DNA of 64,000 bases from Streptomyces sp. TRM70350 (GTDB lineage: Bacteria > Actinomycetota > Actinomycetes > Streptomycetales > Streptomycetaceae): the NCBI RefSeq assembly GCF_019219825.1, contig NZ_JAHUXH010000001.1, positions 434,001 through 498,000 on the forward strand, in the 5' to 3' direction. A model generated the notes under the pieces. That model had not been told where the DNA came from, did not search any database, and was given only the letters and a program-made list of their open reading frames with translations. Both the position numbers and the translations under genes were made by a program. This document shows, in pieces, positions 29,946 to 39,396 of this stretch (positions are counted from its first letter, which is position 1; each line of letters opens with the position of its first letter).

Positions 29946-30250
29946 CCCCTCCTCGGCATGCCGTACGCGCCCTCGCCGCCCTGTCCAACACCGTCTGCAA
30001 GCTGTCCGGCCTGGTCACCGAGGCCGACCTCGCCACCTGGACCGTCGACGACCTGCGCCCGTACGCCGATGTCGTCCTGGACGCCTTCGGCCCGCACCGG
30101 CTGATGTTCGGCTCCGACCGGCCGGTGTGCACCCTGGCGGCGACGTACGGTGACGTGCTCGCCGTGGCAGCGGAGTTGATCGCCGGTATCGGCCCGAGCG
30201 ACCGCGCGGCGGTCTTCGGGGGCACCGCCACCCGCGTCTACGACCTCTGA
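29946..30250 (+). pseudogene. TIM-barrel amidohydrolase (L-fuconolactonase-like), C-terminal remnant
   Basis: After a frame change the plus strand reads [20 protein letters not shown], then [17 protein letters not shown] and FGGTATRVYDL-stop, the standard end of an amidohydrolase_2 lactonase. The metal-binding N-terminal half is missing. Its last 13 bp overlap the convergent lipase maturation factor gene. Confidence 0.75.
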
Positions 30251-31659
30251 GCAGTCTCCGCCAGCCGCGTCGGCGGCAGATACTCCCGCACATACGTCCG
30301 GTCCCAGCACGCGCCCGTCTCCCGCAGCTCCCGCCAGGTCGTGTACCGGTAGCGGAAGAGGCGGGCGCGGACGAAGCGCGGCGGCTCGTCGGGCGGGAAC
30401 GGGGAGCGGCGCAGCAGCTTCAGGGTGTCGCGGTCGTTCTCCAGCAGACGTTCCACGAGGGCGCCGAACCACGAGCCCGCGTAGGCCGGGGACAGCGCCG
30501 CGAACCACATCAGCCAGTCCAGCCGCAGATGGTAGGGCGCGAACTGGCGCGGCCAGTGCCGTGGATCACCGGGCTTGCCCTTGAACTCGTACTCCCGCCA
30601 GTCGGAGTCCTCGCGCGGTACGGCGTCGGCGGTGCCCTCGATGACCACCTCGTAGCGGACCCGGCTGACGCTGCCGAAGGCGCCGTAGGTGTTGACCAGG
30701 TGGAGCGGGTCGAAGGAGCGGTTCATGACCTGGCGGCGGGAGACCATGTTGGCGACCGGGCGGTAGCTGAGGAACACGATCAGCGCGGCCACGGCCAGCA
30801 CCACGACCACGTACCAGAGCGGGGCGTCCGGGACGGACGGCGGGTCGGTGGGGAACCGGATCGCCGAGAGGGCCAGCACGATGGTGATCCAGTTCAGCCA
30901 GGAGAAGTTGCCGGACAGGACCAGCCACAGCTGGGTGACGATCATCAGCGCGGCGGCGGCCGTGGCGATCGGCTGCGGGGCGAAGAGGAGAAACGGCACG
31001 ACGAGTTGGGTGACGTGGTTGGCGGCCACCTCCACGCGGTGCAGCGGCCGGGGGAGATGGTGGAAGAACCAGCTCAGCGGGCCCGGCATCGGCTGGGTCT
31101 CGTGGTGGTAGTCCAGACAGGTCAGCTTGCGCCAGCAGGCGTCGCCGCGCAGTTTGATCAGGCCCGCGCCGAACTCCACCCGGAACAGGATCCAGCGCAG
31201 CAGGAACAGCACCACGATCGGCGGCGCCACCTCGTCGTTGCCGAGGAGGATCGCGAGGAAGCCGACCTCCAGGAGCAGGGACTCCCAGCCGAACGAGTAC
31301 CAGGTCTGGCCGACGTTGACGATGGACAGATACAGCAGCCAGGGCAGCACCCACAGCAGCATCCCGGCCCACAGCGGCACCATCGAGTCCACGCCCGCCA
31401 GCAGCGCCGCCGACACCGCGCAGCCCGACCAGGCGCACACCGCGAAGAAGCGGTCGGAGTAGTGGAGTTGGAAGAGGCTGGGGGCTCGTTTGAACGGCAC
31501 GTCCGCGGTGTAGTGCGGGACCGGGAGCATGCCGCGTGATCCGATCAGCGCCCGGAACTGCAGGGCCGCCGTCAGGAACGCGACCAGATAGACGGCCGCC
31601 AGGGCCCGCTGGAAGACCAGCCGGGTCAGCCAGTAGTCGGGTGCGGTGAACCACTCCAC
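30238..31659 (-). CDS. Lipase maturation factor family membrane protein
   Basis: 473 residues with about ten hydrophobic segments in the first 310, then a conserved soluble domain. The signature W-x5-L-E/F-G-F and PRHWPRQFAPYHLRLDWLMWF block (residues about 368-390) identify the LMF1-like family, known in animals for folding secreted lipases and found in many actinobacteria with unproven function. The start ATG 31659 reads MEWFTAPDYWLTRLVFQR and has a GAGAGGAGCG site. Its 3' end overlaps the amidohydrolase remnant. Confidence 0.87.
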   Translation of the reverse strand: MEWFTAPDYWLTRLVFQRALAAVYLVAFLTAALQFRALIGSRGMLPVPHYTADVPFKRAPSLFQLHYSDRFFAVCAWSGCAVSAALLAGVDSMVPLWAGMLLWVLPWLLYLSIVNVGQTWYSFGWESLLLEVGFLAILLGNDEVAPPIVVLFLLRWILFRVEFGAGLIKLRGDACWRKLTCLDYHHETQPMPGPLSWFFHHLPRPLHRVEVAANHVTQLVVPFLLFAPQPIATAAAALMIVTQLWLVLSGNFSWLNWITIVLALSAIRFPTDPPSVPDAPLWYVVVVLAVAALIVFLSYRPVANMVSRRQVMNRSFDPLHLVNTYGAFGSVSRVRYEVVIEGTADAVPREDSDWREYEFKGKPGDPRHWPRQFAPYHLRLDWLMWFAALSPAYAGSWFGALVERLLENDRDTLKLLRRSPFPPDEPPRFVRARLFRYRYTTWRELRETGACWDRTYVREYLPPTRLAETAQRS

Positions 31660-31827
31660 GGTCGTGCGCTCCTCTCCTTCATTCTGGTGCCGTCACTCCG
31701 GGCTCCGGCCCTGCTGTCACTGTTGGTAGTCGTGCTCTCCGTTCGCGTGGCCCGAGAGAGTGAAGCAGACAATAGTGTCGAAATGCTCATGGCGAGGCGG
31801 GCGAGGCGGGCGAGGCGGGAGAACGTG

Positions 31828-32957
31828 GTGCGCATACCCACCGGGACCTTCGTCACGGCCTGCGCCCTCTCGCGGCCCTGCTCGTCGCCGAGCCGGTCAA
31901 GGACCAGGGCCCGGACCCCTTCACGGACTCCTCGGCCGTCTCCTCGGCCACCCCGGCCGCCGTCACCCGAACGCCGCAGCCGGACCCGGCGGCCCGCTCG
32001 GGTCCCGGCGTCACCGCCCCGGCGACCCTCACCGGCGTGCGCTCCTACTCCGGCCGGACGCCCGGTCTCTACGGCGGCAGGGCACGGGCCGGCAGCTGTG
32101 ACGTCGACCGCCAGATCCGCCTGCTCACCGCCGACCGGGGCAGGGCGAACGCCTTCGCCGGGGCCATCGGCGTCTCCCCGGAGTCCGTCCCGGGCTGTCT
32201 GCGCGGGCTCACCTCGGCCGAACTGCGCGCCGACACCCGGGTCACCCCGTACGGATACAGCGACGGCCGCGCCACCGACCGCCAGTCGGTCCTCCAGGCG
32301 GGCACCGCCGTGCTCGTGGACGACCGGGGCGTCCGCCGCGTCCGCTGCGCCTGCGGCAACCCGCTCGGCGCACCCGTCGCCCTGCGGGGCACGCCGGGCA
32401 GCAGCGGCCGGGCATGGGTCGGGTACCGGCCCACCGAGGTGATCGTGGTGACTCCGGCGCCCCAGGTGATCACCGACATCACCCTCGTCGACGTCGTCGA
32501 CCACACCTGGATCGAGCGGCGGATCGGGCACGACGTCCGCCACGACAAGGTCGTACCGAAGCCGCAGGGGCAGCCGGACCGGCCGAACCCGTCGCGCGCG
32601 CAGCCGCAGGTGACCGAGTCCGGCGGCCTCCCGAGTGACGGCGCATCCATGGCGGAGGGCGGCGAGGACGCGGCCCCGGCGCTGGAGGAGCCCGCGACCG
32701 AGACGGCCACGCCGGTGGTGGACAGCGACACCCCGCTCCTTGTGCCGGAGGCGGGCAGCACGGCCCCCTCGCTGCCCGGCGAGCCGACCCTGCCAGAACC
32801 CGCGGAGCCCCCTGGACCCCTCCGCCGAGATCGGCCCCGAGACCGTCCCGGAGACCCCCGGCCTGCCCGACGGCGGCGCACTCATCCGGATGACACGGAC
32901 GCCCCGGACGCCCCCGAGACCGCCGACGAAGGAATTCAGCCAAAGAACCTGAGCTGA
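31828..32957 (+). pseudogene. DUF6777-like protein gene with several frame disruptions
   Basis: From GTG 31828 the frame reads VRIPTGTFVTACALS, then one base appears missing near 31868 and coding resumes in the frame of LLVAEPVKDQGPDPFTDSS. The family core is intact from about 32037 (SYSGRTPGLYGG, CDVDRQIRLL, CACGNPLGAPV) to about 32800. Near 32812 the acidic tail continues in another frame (DPSAEIGPETVPETPGLPDGG) and near 32885 it returns (PDDTDAPDAPETADEG). The lipobox expected for this secreted family is not readable. A GAGGCGGGC triplet repeat (31793-31818) precedes the start. Errors in the sequence or true decay could explain this. Confidence 0.65.
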
Positions 32958-32997
32958 TCCGGTCGAAGAATCGGTCGAATCCTGGCAAGGTGGGCCC

Positions 32998-35076
32998 ATG
33001 GTTGATCGGGGAGCGAGCGCCCTGTCACTCCCGGACGACTGGCCCGCCCACCCGGACCCGATCCTGGCGCTCAACCAGATGGGCAGCTTCGACTGGGACC
33101 TGGACAACGGTCTGTTCCACATGGACGCCCAGGCCCACGAGGTCTTCGACCTGCGCCCCGGCGAATACGACGGCCGCCCGGAGTCCCTGACCGTGCGCGT
33201 CCCGCCGGCCGAGGGGCGGCGCCTGGACAGCCTGGTGACCCAGGCCATCAAGGACGGCAGCGAGAACTACGGCGCCTACTTCCGCATCCGCCGCCGCGAC
33301 GGCACCCTGCGCTGGACCCACACCCAGGGCTACATCCGCCGCGACGAGTCCGGCCGCCCGCGCCGGATCATCGGCATCGTCCGGGACGCCACCCGCGAGC
33401 TCAACGAGTCGGTGGCGCGTCGCGACCAGACCGCCTGGAACCTGGCCGGTCGCCGGGAGCAGACCAACGTCGTGCAGCTCATCACGGCCGCCCTCGCCAA
33501 CGCCCGCACCGTTCAGGACGTCATCGACGTCCTGAAGGACACCCACGGTGTCACCCATCTGGGCGCGACCAGCCTGGTCATGGGCCTGGTCGAGGCCGGG
33601 CGCATCCGGCTGGTCGCCGAAGGTCCGGAGGGCAGCTTCGTACCCGGCACCCTGATCACCCGCATCGACGAGCCGTATCCGATGAGCGAGGTCGTCCGCA
33701 CGCTCAGCCCGCGCTTCATCGAGTCCCCGGAGGAGTTCGCCGAGGGCTACCCGATCCTGTGGCCGCACATCACCGACCTCGACATCACCTCGGCCGCCTA
33801 CCTGCCGCTCATCGTCCAGGCCCGTCCCATCGGCGCGATGGGCCTGCTCTACAACGACCGCCACGGCTTCACGACCGAGGAACGCGACATCCTGGTCGCC
33901 CTCGGCAGCAGCATCGCGCAGAGCCTGCAACGCGCGATGTTCTACGAGCAGGAGAAGGACCTCGCCAGTGGCCTGCAGCAGGCCATGCTGCCGCGCACCA
34001 TCCCCAGCGTGCGGGGCGCCGACGTCGCCGTCCGCTACCGTTCGGCCTCCCTCGGCCGGGACATCGGCGGCGACTGGTACGACCTGATCCCGCTGCCGGG
34101 CGGCCGGGTCGGCGCGGTCATCGGCGACGTCCAGGGCCACGACACGCACGCCGCGGCCGTGATGGGCCAGCTCCGTATCGTCCTGCGCGCCTACGCCGCC
34201 GAGGGCCACACCCCGGCCACGGTGATGGCCCGGGCCTCCGTCTTCCTGCACGAACTGGACACCGACCGCTTCGCGACCTGCCTGTACGCCGAGGCCGACC
34301 TCGCCACCGGAGTCGTCCAGGTCGTCCGGGCCGGCCATATCGATCCCCTGATCCGGACCCCCGACGGAAGTTGCCGCCGCGTTCCCCTCCAGGGCGGCCT
34401 GCCGCTCGGTCTGTCCGCCGAGTTCGGGCGCCTGGCCTATCCCGTCGGCACCATCGAGCTCGACCCCGGGCACACGCTGATCCTGTGCACCGACGGCCTG
34501 GTCGAGCAGCCCGGCGCCGACCTAGACGACGGCATGAAGGTCCTCACCGCGCTCGTCGCCTCCGGCCCGCAGGACGTGTGGAAACTCGCCGACCTGCTCA
34601 TCGACGTGGCCGAGGAGCGCGGCGGCGACGACGACGTGGCGCTGCTCCTGCTGCGCCGCCGCGGCGTGGACGCCCCGCAGAGCGGCGGCCGCCTCCAGCA
34701 GCACGTCGCGCCCGGCGACCCGGAGGCGCTGAGGCAGGCCCGGCACATGATCCGCGCCGCCGTGCGCGCCTGGGGCGCCGCCGACCGCTCCGACGAGGTC
34801 GAACTCGTCGCCGACGAGCTGATCACCAACGCCCTGATGCACACCGAGGGCGCCGCGATCGTCACCCTGCGGGTGCTGACCGACACCGACCGCCGACTGC
34901 GCGTCGAGGTCGAGGACTCCTCCAGCGCCCTGCCCCGCCGCCGCGAGGCCGGTGACTGCGGCGTCTCCGGCCGCGGTCTGCTCCTCGTCGACCTGCTCAC
35001 GGACGTGTGGGGCGTGGAGGCGCGGGGCGGCGGCAAGTGCGTGTGGTGCGAGTTCGTCGTGCCCGACCGGGACTGA
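32998..35076 (+). CDS. PAS-GAF-PP2C (SpoIIE)-HATPase regulatory phosphatase
   Basis: A 692-residue cytosolic signalling protein. A PAS domain (about residues 25-140, with FRIRRRDGTLRW) is followed by a GAF domain (about 165-325), a SpoIIE-type PP2C serine/threonine phosphatase domain (about 345-560; GGDWYD and VIGDVQGHD metal motifs) and a C-terminal anti-sigma-type HATPase domain (about 580-690; ELVADELITNALMHTEG). Such fusions both dephosphorylate anti-anti-sigma factors and act as RsbW-like kinases, so it is likely to control an alternative sigma factor such as a SigB homologue. It reads as a single gene starting at ATG 32998. Confidence 0.9.
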   Translation: MVDRGASALSLPDDWPAHPDPILALNQMGSFDWDLDNGLFHMDAQAHEVFDLRPGEYDGRPESLTVRVPPAEGRRLDSLVTQAIKDGSENYGAYFRIRRRDGTLRWTHTQGYIRRDESGRPRRIIGIVRDATRELNESVARRDQTAWNLAGRREQTNVVQLITAALANARTVQDVIDVLKDTHGVTHLGATSLVMGLVEAGRIRLVAEGPEGSFVPGTLITRIDEPYPMSEVVRTLSPRFIESPEEFAEGYPILWPHITDLDITSAAYLPLIVQARPIGAMGLLYNDRHGFTTEERDILVALGSSIAQSLQRAMFYEQEKDLASGLQQAMLPRTIPSVRGADVAVRYRSASLGRDIGGDWYDLIPLPGGRVGAVIGDVQGHDTHAAAVMGQLRIVLRAYAAEGHTPATVMARASVFLHELDTDRFATCLYAEADLATGVVQVVRAGHIDPLIRTPDGSCRRVPLQGGLPLGLSAEFGRLAYPVGTIELDPGHTLILCTDGLVEQPGADLDDGMKVLTALVASGPQDVWKLADLLIDVAEERGGDDDVALLLLRRRGVDAPQSGGRLQQHVAPGDPEALRQARHMIRAAVRAWGAADRSDEVELVADELITNALMHTEGAAIVTLRVLTDTDRRLRVEVEDSSSALPRRREAGDCGVSGRGLLLVDLLTDVWGVEARGGGKCVWCEFVVPDRD

Positions 35077-35138
35077 ACCCCCGATGCCCTGCCCGGGGCC
35101 CCGCCGGCAGTGTCGGTCCCGGATGGCACTCTGGACGT

Positions 35139-36002
35139 ATGCCGGAACTGCCCGAGGTCGAAGCGCTCAAGGACTTCCTGACCGACAACCTGGTCGGTCA
35201 CGAGATCGTGCGCGTGCTGCCGGTCGCGATCAGTGTGCTGAAGACGTACGACCCACCGCTCTCCGCCGTCGAGGGCCGTCAGGTCGTGGCCGTGCACCGG
35301 TACGGCAAGTTCCTGGACGTCGAGACGGACGGTGGCCCGCATCTGGTGACCCACCTGGCCCGCGCGGGCTGGCTCCAGTGGAAGGACCGCCTCCCCGACG
35401 GCCCGCCCCGCCCCGGCAAGGGCCCCCTGGCGCTGCGCGTGGCCCTGGAGACCGGCGCGGGCTTCGACCTCACCGAGGCCGGCACGCAGAAGCGGCTCGC
35501 GGTGTACGTCGTGCCCGATTCGCGGCAGGTGCCCGGAGTCGCCCGGCTCGGCCCCGACCCGCTCGCCGACGACTTCGACGAGGCCCGCTTCGCCGCCCTG
35601 CTCCAGGGCGAACGCCGGCAGCTCAAGGGCGTCCTGCGCGACCAGAGCCTGATCGCCGGCGTCGGCAACGCCTACAGCGACGAGATCCTGCACGCCGCGA
35701 AGATGTCCCCGTTCAAACTGGCCGCGTCCCTCACCCCCGACGAGACCCGAAGACTGTATGAGGCTCTGCGCACCACGCTCACGGAGGCCGTCGAACGCTC
35801 GCGGGGCCTGGCGGCCGGACGGCTGAAGGCCGAGAAGAAGAGCGGCCTGCGCGTGCACGGCCGCACCGGCGAGCCCTGCCCGGTGTGCGGCGACACCATC
35901 CGCGAGGTCTCCTACAGCGACTCCTCACTGCAGTACTGCCCGACCTGCCAGACCGGCGGCAAGCCGCTCGCCGACCGCAGGCTGTCCCGGCTGCTCAAGT
36001 GA
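35139..36002 (+). CDS. Fpg/Nei-family DNA glycosylase
   Basis: A 287-residue bifunctional DNA glycosylase/AP lyase for oxidised bases. The catalytic N-terminal proline and glutamate are present (M-P-E-L-P-E). The helix-two-turn-helix region (DQSLIAGVGNAYSDEIL, about residues 168-184) is typical. The C-terminal zinc finger has CPVCGDTI and CPTC (about 248-270). The sequence differs from MutM (an unusual RVLPVAISVLKTYDPP loop) and is closer to the actinobacterial Nei-like group. ATG 35139 is fixed by the N-terminal motif. It ends 4 bp from a convergent phosphatase gene. Confidence 0.92.
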   Translation: MPELPEVEALKDFLTDNLVGHEIVRVLPVAISVLKTYDPPLSAVEGRQVVAVHRYGKFLDVETDGGPHLVTHLARAGWLQWKDRLPDGPPRPGKGPLALRVALETGAGFDLTEAGTQKRLAVYVVPDSRQVPGVARLGPDPLADDFDEARFAALLQGERRQLKGVLRDQSLIAGVGNAYSDEILHAAKMSPFKLAASLTPDETRRLYEALRTTLTEAVERSRGLAAGRLKAEKKSGLRVHGRTGEPCPVCGDTIREVSYSDSSLQYCPTCQTGGKPLADRRLSRLLK

Positions 36003-36006
36003 CCGT

Positions 36007-37188
36007 TCAGCGGGTCGGCGGCCACCACTCGACCAGCAGGATCGTCGCGTCGTCCTGAAGCCGGCCCGGCTGGGCGTCGAGGATCGAGTGGATCAGCTTG
36101 CGCAGCGTCTCCGGCGCCAGCTCGCCCGCGGCGGTGGCCCGGATGACATAGTCGGCGAACCGCTCCAGACCGAACTGCTCGCCGTCCCGGGTCCGCGCCT
36201 CGGTGACCCCGTCGGTGTACAGCAGCACCCGGTCACCGGGCTGCAGCGCGACCTCGTGCACCTTCCGCCCCCGCTCGGCCAGCAGCGACGGCACCCCCAT
36301 CGGCGGATCGGCCTCCCGCTCCAGCGCGTCGACGAGCAGTCGCTGGTCGCGGATCAGCAGGGGCGCCGGATGCCCGCAGTTGACCCAGCGCAGCACGCCG
36401 CTCGCCAGGTCCAGCTGGGCGAGCACGCCGGTGCAGAACTGGTCCGGCAGCCACTGGGCCAGTGCGTCGTCCACGCTCTGCACCAGCTCCGGCAGATCGG
36501 CGCCGGTGCGCCGGGCGTTGCGGCAGGCGGCCAGCGACACGGCCGTGGTCAGCCCCGATGCCAGGTTGTGGCCCATGGCGTCGAGGACCGCGGCGTGCAG
36601 CGTGGTTTCCGTGAGGGCGTGGTCGAAGGCGTCGCCGCCGAGTTCGTAGGCGGGCTCCAGCACTGCCGTGGAGATGACGTGCGCGGTGCCGATCGTGCGG
36701 GGCGGCAGAAAGGCGCGCAGCATCTCGGCGGGCAACTGCATCGGTTCGGTGCGGGTCCGTCGTACGAAGGACTCCCTGTACGCCCGCACGGACGTGAGCA
36801 TCATGGCCAGCAGGGCGGCGAGGGCCCGGCTGCTGCGCAGCGAGGCGGGGCTGAGCACCGGGCAGTGCACCGCGAGCACGCCGAGCCGCTCCGCCCCGTC
36901 CAGCAGCGGGAGCCACGCCGTCATGCCGCCGGTCTCGGACTCCGCCACGCGCAGGGACTGGGTGCGGTAGGTCCAGCCCGCGAGGGAGCCGTCGACGGGC
37001 AGCGCGGAGGTGACGTCGGTCAGCGGGACCAGCTGGCGCTGCTGGAGGTCGGCGAGGTAGACCACGGAGTGCTGCAGGCCGAGCGCCTTGGAGCAGCGGG
37101 CCACGGCGGTGGACAGGTCGAGCGCCGCGTTGTCCGGATCGGCGAGGAACTCCTCCAGTCGGCCCTCGCCCGGGTCCGCCGTCGTCAC
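36007..37188 (-). CDS. PP2C (SpoIIE)-type phosphatase with GAF-like sensor
   Basis: 393 residues. A GAF-like domain (about 20-150) precedes the PP2C/SpoIIE domain (about 165-390). Metal-binding residues are in GGDAFDHALTETTLHAAVLDAMGHN (about 199-223), where the usual GGDWYD is changed to GGDAFD, and the C-terminal DDATILLVEW (about 380) is complete. No HATPase domain is present. The GTG start at 37188 has GGGGAGACGAG. It sits between the sigma/anti-sigma group upstream and the convergent Fpg gene, and could act on an anti-anti-sigma factor. Confidence 0.88.
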   Translation of the reverse strand: MTTADPGEGRLEEFLADPDNAALDLSTAVARCSKALGLQHSVVYLADLQQRQLVPLTDVTSALPVDGSLAGWTYRTQSLRVAESETGGMTAWLPLLDGAERLGVLAVHCPVLSPASLRSSRALAALLAMMLTSVRAYRESFVRRTRTEPMQLPAEMLRAFLPPRTIGTAHVISTAVLEPAYELGGDAFDHALTETTLHAAVLDAMGHNLASGLTTAVSLAACRNARRTGADLPELVQSVDDALAQWLPDQFCTGVLAQLDLASGVLRWVNCGHPAPLLIRDQRLLVDALEREADPPMGVPSLLAERGRKVHEVALQPGDRVLLYTDGVTEARTRDGEQFGLERFADYVIRATAAGELAPETLRKLIHSILDAQPGRLQDDATILLVEWWPPTR

Positions 37189-37326
37189 CTCGTCTCCCCT
37201 CGTCGGGACCGCGCCGCGGTCGGGTCGCGTCGTTCAGCAGTCTCACACCGCCGCCCGGGGTGTGCTCGGTGACCGGGGCGGGCGGGGGCAACGAGGGGGC
37301 GAGGGCACCGCCGGAAGGGTGAGCGG

Positions 37327-37980
37327 TCACTCATGGGGGTCCAGTGTCACCAGCCGCTCCCCGGCCGTCGTGCGCACCTCGTAGCGGTCGATCTGGTCGG
37401 GGTGCAGGGCGGTGGCGCCCTGCATGGTGTTGGGGCGGGCGTCGTGCCGGGGGACGGTCCAGTTGGTCGCCGTCTCCTCCGAGCCGTCGCCGCCGATCAC
37501 GACCAGTCGGCAGGCCCGGGGCCCGGCCGCGTCCTTGACCTCCAGCACCACCTTGCTGCCCCAGGGCGCGTCCTCGGTCGTGACCTGCGCCCACACACCC
37601 GAGCGCTCGTCGGTCGCCGAGATGCTCACCGCCTGCTCCCCGCGCTCGGCCACGATCGCGATCGCGGGTCCGGCCACGGCGCACACCACCGCGACGGCCA
37701 CCGCGAACAGCCGCAGCCGGCGCCCGGCCCGACGCCGCGCCGCGACCTCGCCCAGCAGCCGGTCCAGCAGCCGCGGCCCGGGCCCCGCCATGGGGTGCAC
37801 CGAGCGCGGGGTGGCCCGCCGGTAGAGCATCAACTGCCGTGCGGTGGGGCCGAATTCGGTGACCCGCAGGGAGCACTGAGGGCACTCCATGAGGTGGTCC
37901 TCGAAACGGAAGGCGTCCGCCTCGTCCAGCACGCCGAGCGCGTACGCGCCGACGTCGCGATGCCTCTCCAGGGACCTCAT
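37327..37980 (-). CDS. Zinc-binding anti-sigma factor (ZAS type)
   Basis: A 217-residue single-pass membrane anti-sigma factor. The N-terminal ZAS motif is H-x3-C-x2-C in FEDHLMECPQC (about residues 25-35), with a helical sigma-binding part around it. A transmembrane helix (about 90-112, LFAVAVAVVCAVAGPAIAIVA) leads to an extracytoplasmic domain of about 100 residues that resembles anti-sigma sensor domains. It presumably holds the ECF sigma factor encoded at 38851-39396. It is separated from that gene by the unknown gene at 38189, an unusual arrangement. Confidence 0.88.
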   Translation of the reverse strand: MRSLERHRDVGAYALGVLDEADAFRFEDHLMECPQCSLRVTEFGPTARQLMLYRRATPRSVHPMAGPGPRLLDRLLGEVAARRRAGRRLRLFAVAVAVVCAVAGPAIAIVAERGEQAVSISATDERSGVWAQVTTEDAPWGSKVVLEVKDAAGPRACRLVVIGGDGSEETATNWTVPRHDARPNTMQGATALHPDQIDRYEVRTTAGERLVTLDPHE

Positions 37981-38131
37981 GCCGAATCCTCGTGCCGTTG
38001 GGTGCGGGTGGTGTCACTCCTTGCTCCCACCGGTACGCACCAGGCCGCGGAATCACTCAAGCCGTCTACAGAATCGCAACCAAGGGATTCGGAGCGGCCC
38101 ACCCCGAGGATTGGTCGGATTCCCGACGCAT

Positions 38132-38204
38132 CCCGGAAGGATCCGGAGGACGAGCCAGAAGGATCCGGAGGGCGAGTCCCGGAAGGATCTAGAAGAGGTG
38201 GATG
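38132..38204. repeat. Three 22-24 bp direct repeats at a gene's 3' end
   Basis: GGAAGGATCCGGAGGACGAG (38135), AGAAGGATCCGGAGGGCGAG (38157) and GGAAGGATCTAGAAGAGGTG (38181). The last unit contains the stop codon and final codons of the minus-strand gene that ends at 38189. Confidence 0.75.
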
Positions 38205-38704
38205 GCCAGGTGCCCCAGCGGCAGCCCCAGCTGCCACGCCGGCGTCCACACCTTCGGTCCGTCGTCCTCGCCCACCAGCGGACCGCCGCCCGGGACCGCG
38301 TTCAGGTCGGGCGCGAGCAGCTCGGTCTCCTGCAGCCAGCGCCAGGCGGCCTCCGCCAGCTCCAGGTCCGGCGCGGGGCCGCCGGACTGAGCCGCCTCGG
38401 TGGCCACCTGCGCCATCCGCTCCCGTACCCAGTCCTGCCACGGCTGGTCGTACGCCGTCAGCGACAGCCAGGTCTCCAGCTGGGAGACGACCCGGATGCC
38501 GGACAGCTCACCGTCGGTGTCGGACAGGAAGATGGTCAGCGCCAGGGCGTCCCGCCCGGCGCGGAACTCGAAGGACGTCGGCGGCATCAGGTCGCCGGTC
38601 CGCAGCAGTTCGTCGGCGATGTACTCGGCGTACAACCAGGCCATGGGGACGGCGAGTTCACCGCCACCGGTGCCGCCCCTGCTCTGGTGACCTCTGTGCT
38701 GCAT
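38189..38704 (-). CDS. Unrecognised protein between sigma and anti-sigma genes
   Basis: 171 residues from the ATG at 38704 (GGAGGAAGGCAGGAAGGG ahead of it; longer in-frame starts at 38734 and 38800 are weaker). The N-terminus is Gly/Arg/Gln-rich (MQHRGHQSRGGTGGG), then a soluble alpha/beta sequence (AWLYAEYIADELLRTGDLMPP, TIFLSDTDGELSGIRVVSQLE). No motif recognised, no signal peptide. Placement inside a sigma/anti-sigma group suggests a regulatory role, but this is only positional. Its end is copied in short direct repeats. Confidence 0.7.
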   Translation of the reverse strand: MQHRGHQSRGGTGGGELAVPMAWLYAEYIADELLRTGDLMPPTSFEFRAGRDALALTIFLSDTDGELSGIRVVSQLETWLSLTAYDQPWQDWVRERMAQVATEAAQSGGPAPDLELAEAAWRWLQETELLAPDLNAVPGGGPLVGEDDGPKVWTPAWQLGLPLGHLAIHLF

Positions 38705-38850
38705 CCCTTCCTGCCTTCCTCCGGTGGTGCGCATCGCCCGACCCGGGTCCGTGGGCTCCGGCCCGATCCGGAACACGGATGAGGACAGCCGATTACTCAA
38801 CCGGGGTCCTCAGCAAGGCGCTTTACGGAGGTTTGACTCGGCGGTTGGTT

Positions 38851-39396
38851 TCACCGCAGGTCGGCCGCGTATCCCGGAAGCACCCGGCGCAGGGCGCGCA
38901 GCGCGTAGTACGCGCGGGACTTCACGGTACCGGGCGGGATGCCCAGGGCCTGCGCCGCTTCCGCCACAGTCGCCCCCTGGAAGTACACCAGCACCAGAAC
39001 TTCACGGTGTTCCGGCGTGAGTGTCTTCACAGCCTCGCGGACGTCGACGGTGGCGGCCGACCGTTCCGCGTGATCGGCGCACACGCGCGCGTTCTCCAGG
39101 ATCGCGTCGCCGACCTCGGGCGGGCGCGCCTGGCGGGCCCGTCGGGCGTCGATCGCGAGCCGCCGGCCCACGGTCAGCAGCCAGGGCCGTACGGACTCGA
39201 AGGCGTCGGCGCGCAGCGCCTCGGGGTGTTGCCAGGCGCGCACGAGGGTCTCCTGGACCAGGTCCTCGGCGCGCTGCCGGTCGCCGTCGCAGAGCCTGAG
39301 CAGCAGCGCGAAGAGCGGTCGGCCGTGCTCCCGCTGGAGCGCGGCGAGCTCGTGCTCGGCGGTCGTCCCGCTGGTGATGGTGGTTCCGGCCGTCAT
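38851..39396 (-). CDS. ECF RNA polymerase sigma factor
   Basis: A 181-residue group-4 sigma factor. Region 2 spans about residues 25-95 (AEDLVQETLVRAWQHPEAL and RPWLLTVGRRLAIDARRAR). Region 4 spans about 120-175 (LTPEHREVLVLVYFQGATVAEAAQALGIPPGTVKSR). Region 3 is absent, as expected. It probably pairs with the ZAS anti-sigma factor at 37327. The start ATG at 39396 is consistent with family length. Confidence 0.93.
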   Translation of the reverse strand: MTAGTTITSGTTAEHELAALQREHGRPLFALLLRLCDGDRQRAEDLVQETLVRAWQHPEALRADAFESVRPWLLTVGRRLAIDARRARQARPPEVGDAILENARVCADHAERSAATVDVREAVKTLTPEHREVLVLVYFQGATVAEAAQALGIPPGTVKSRAYYALRALRRVLPGYAADLR

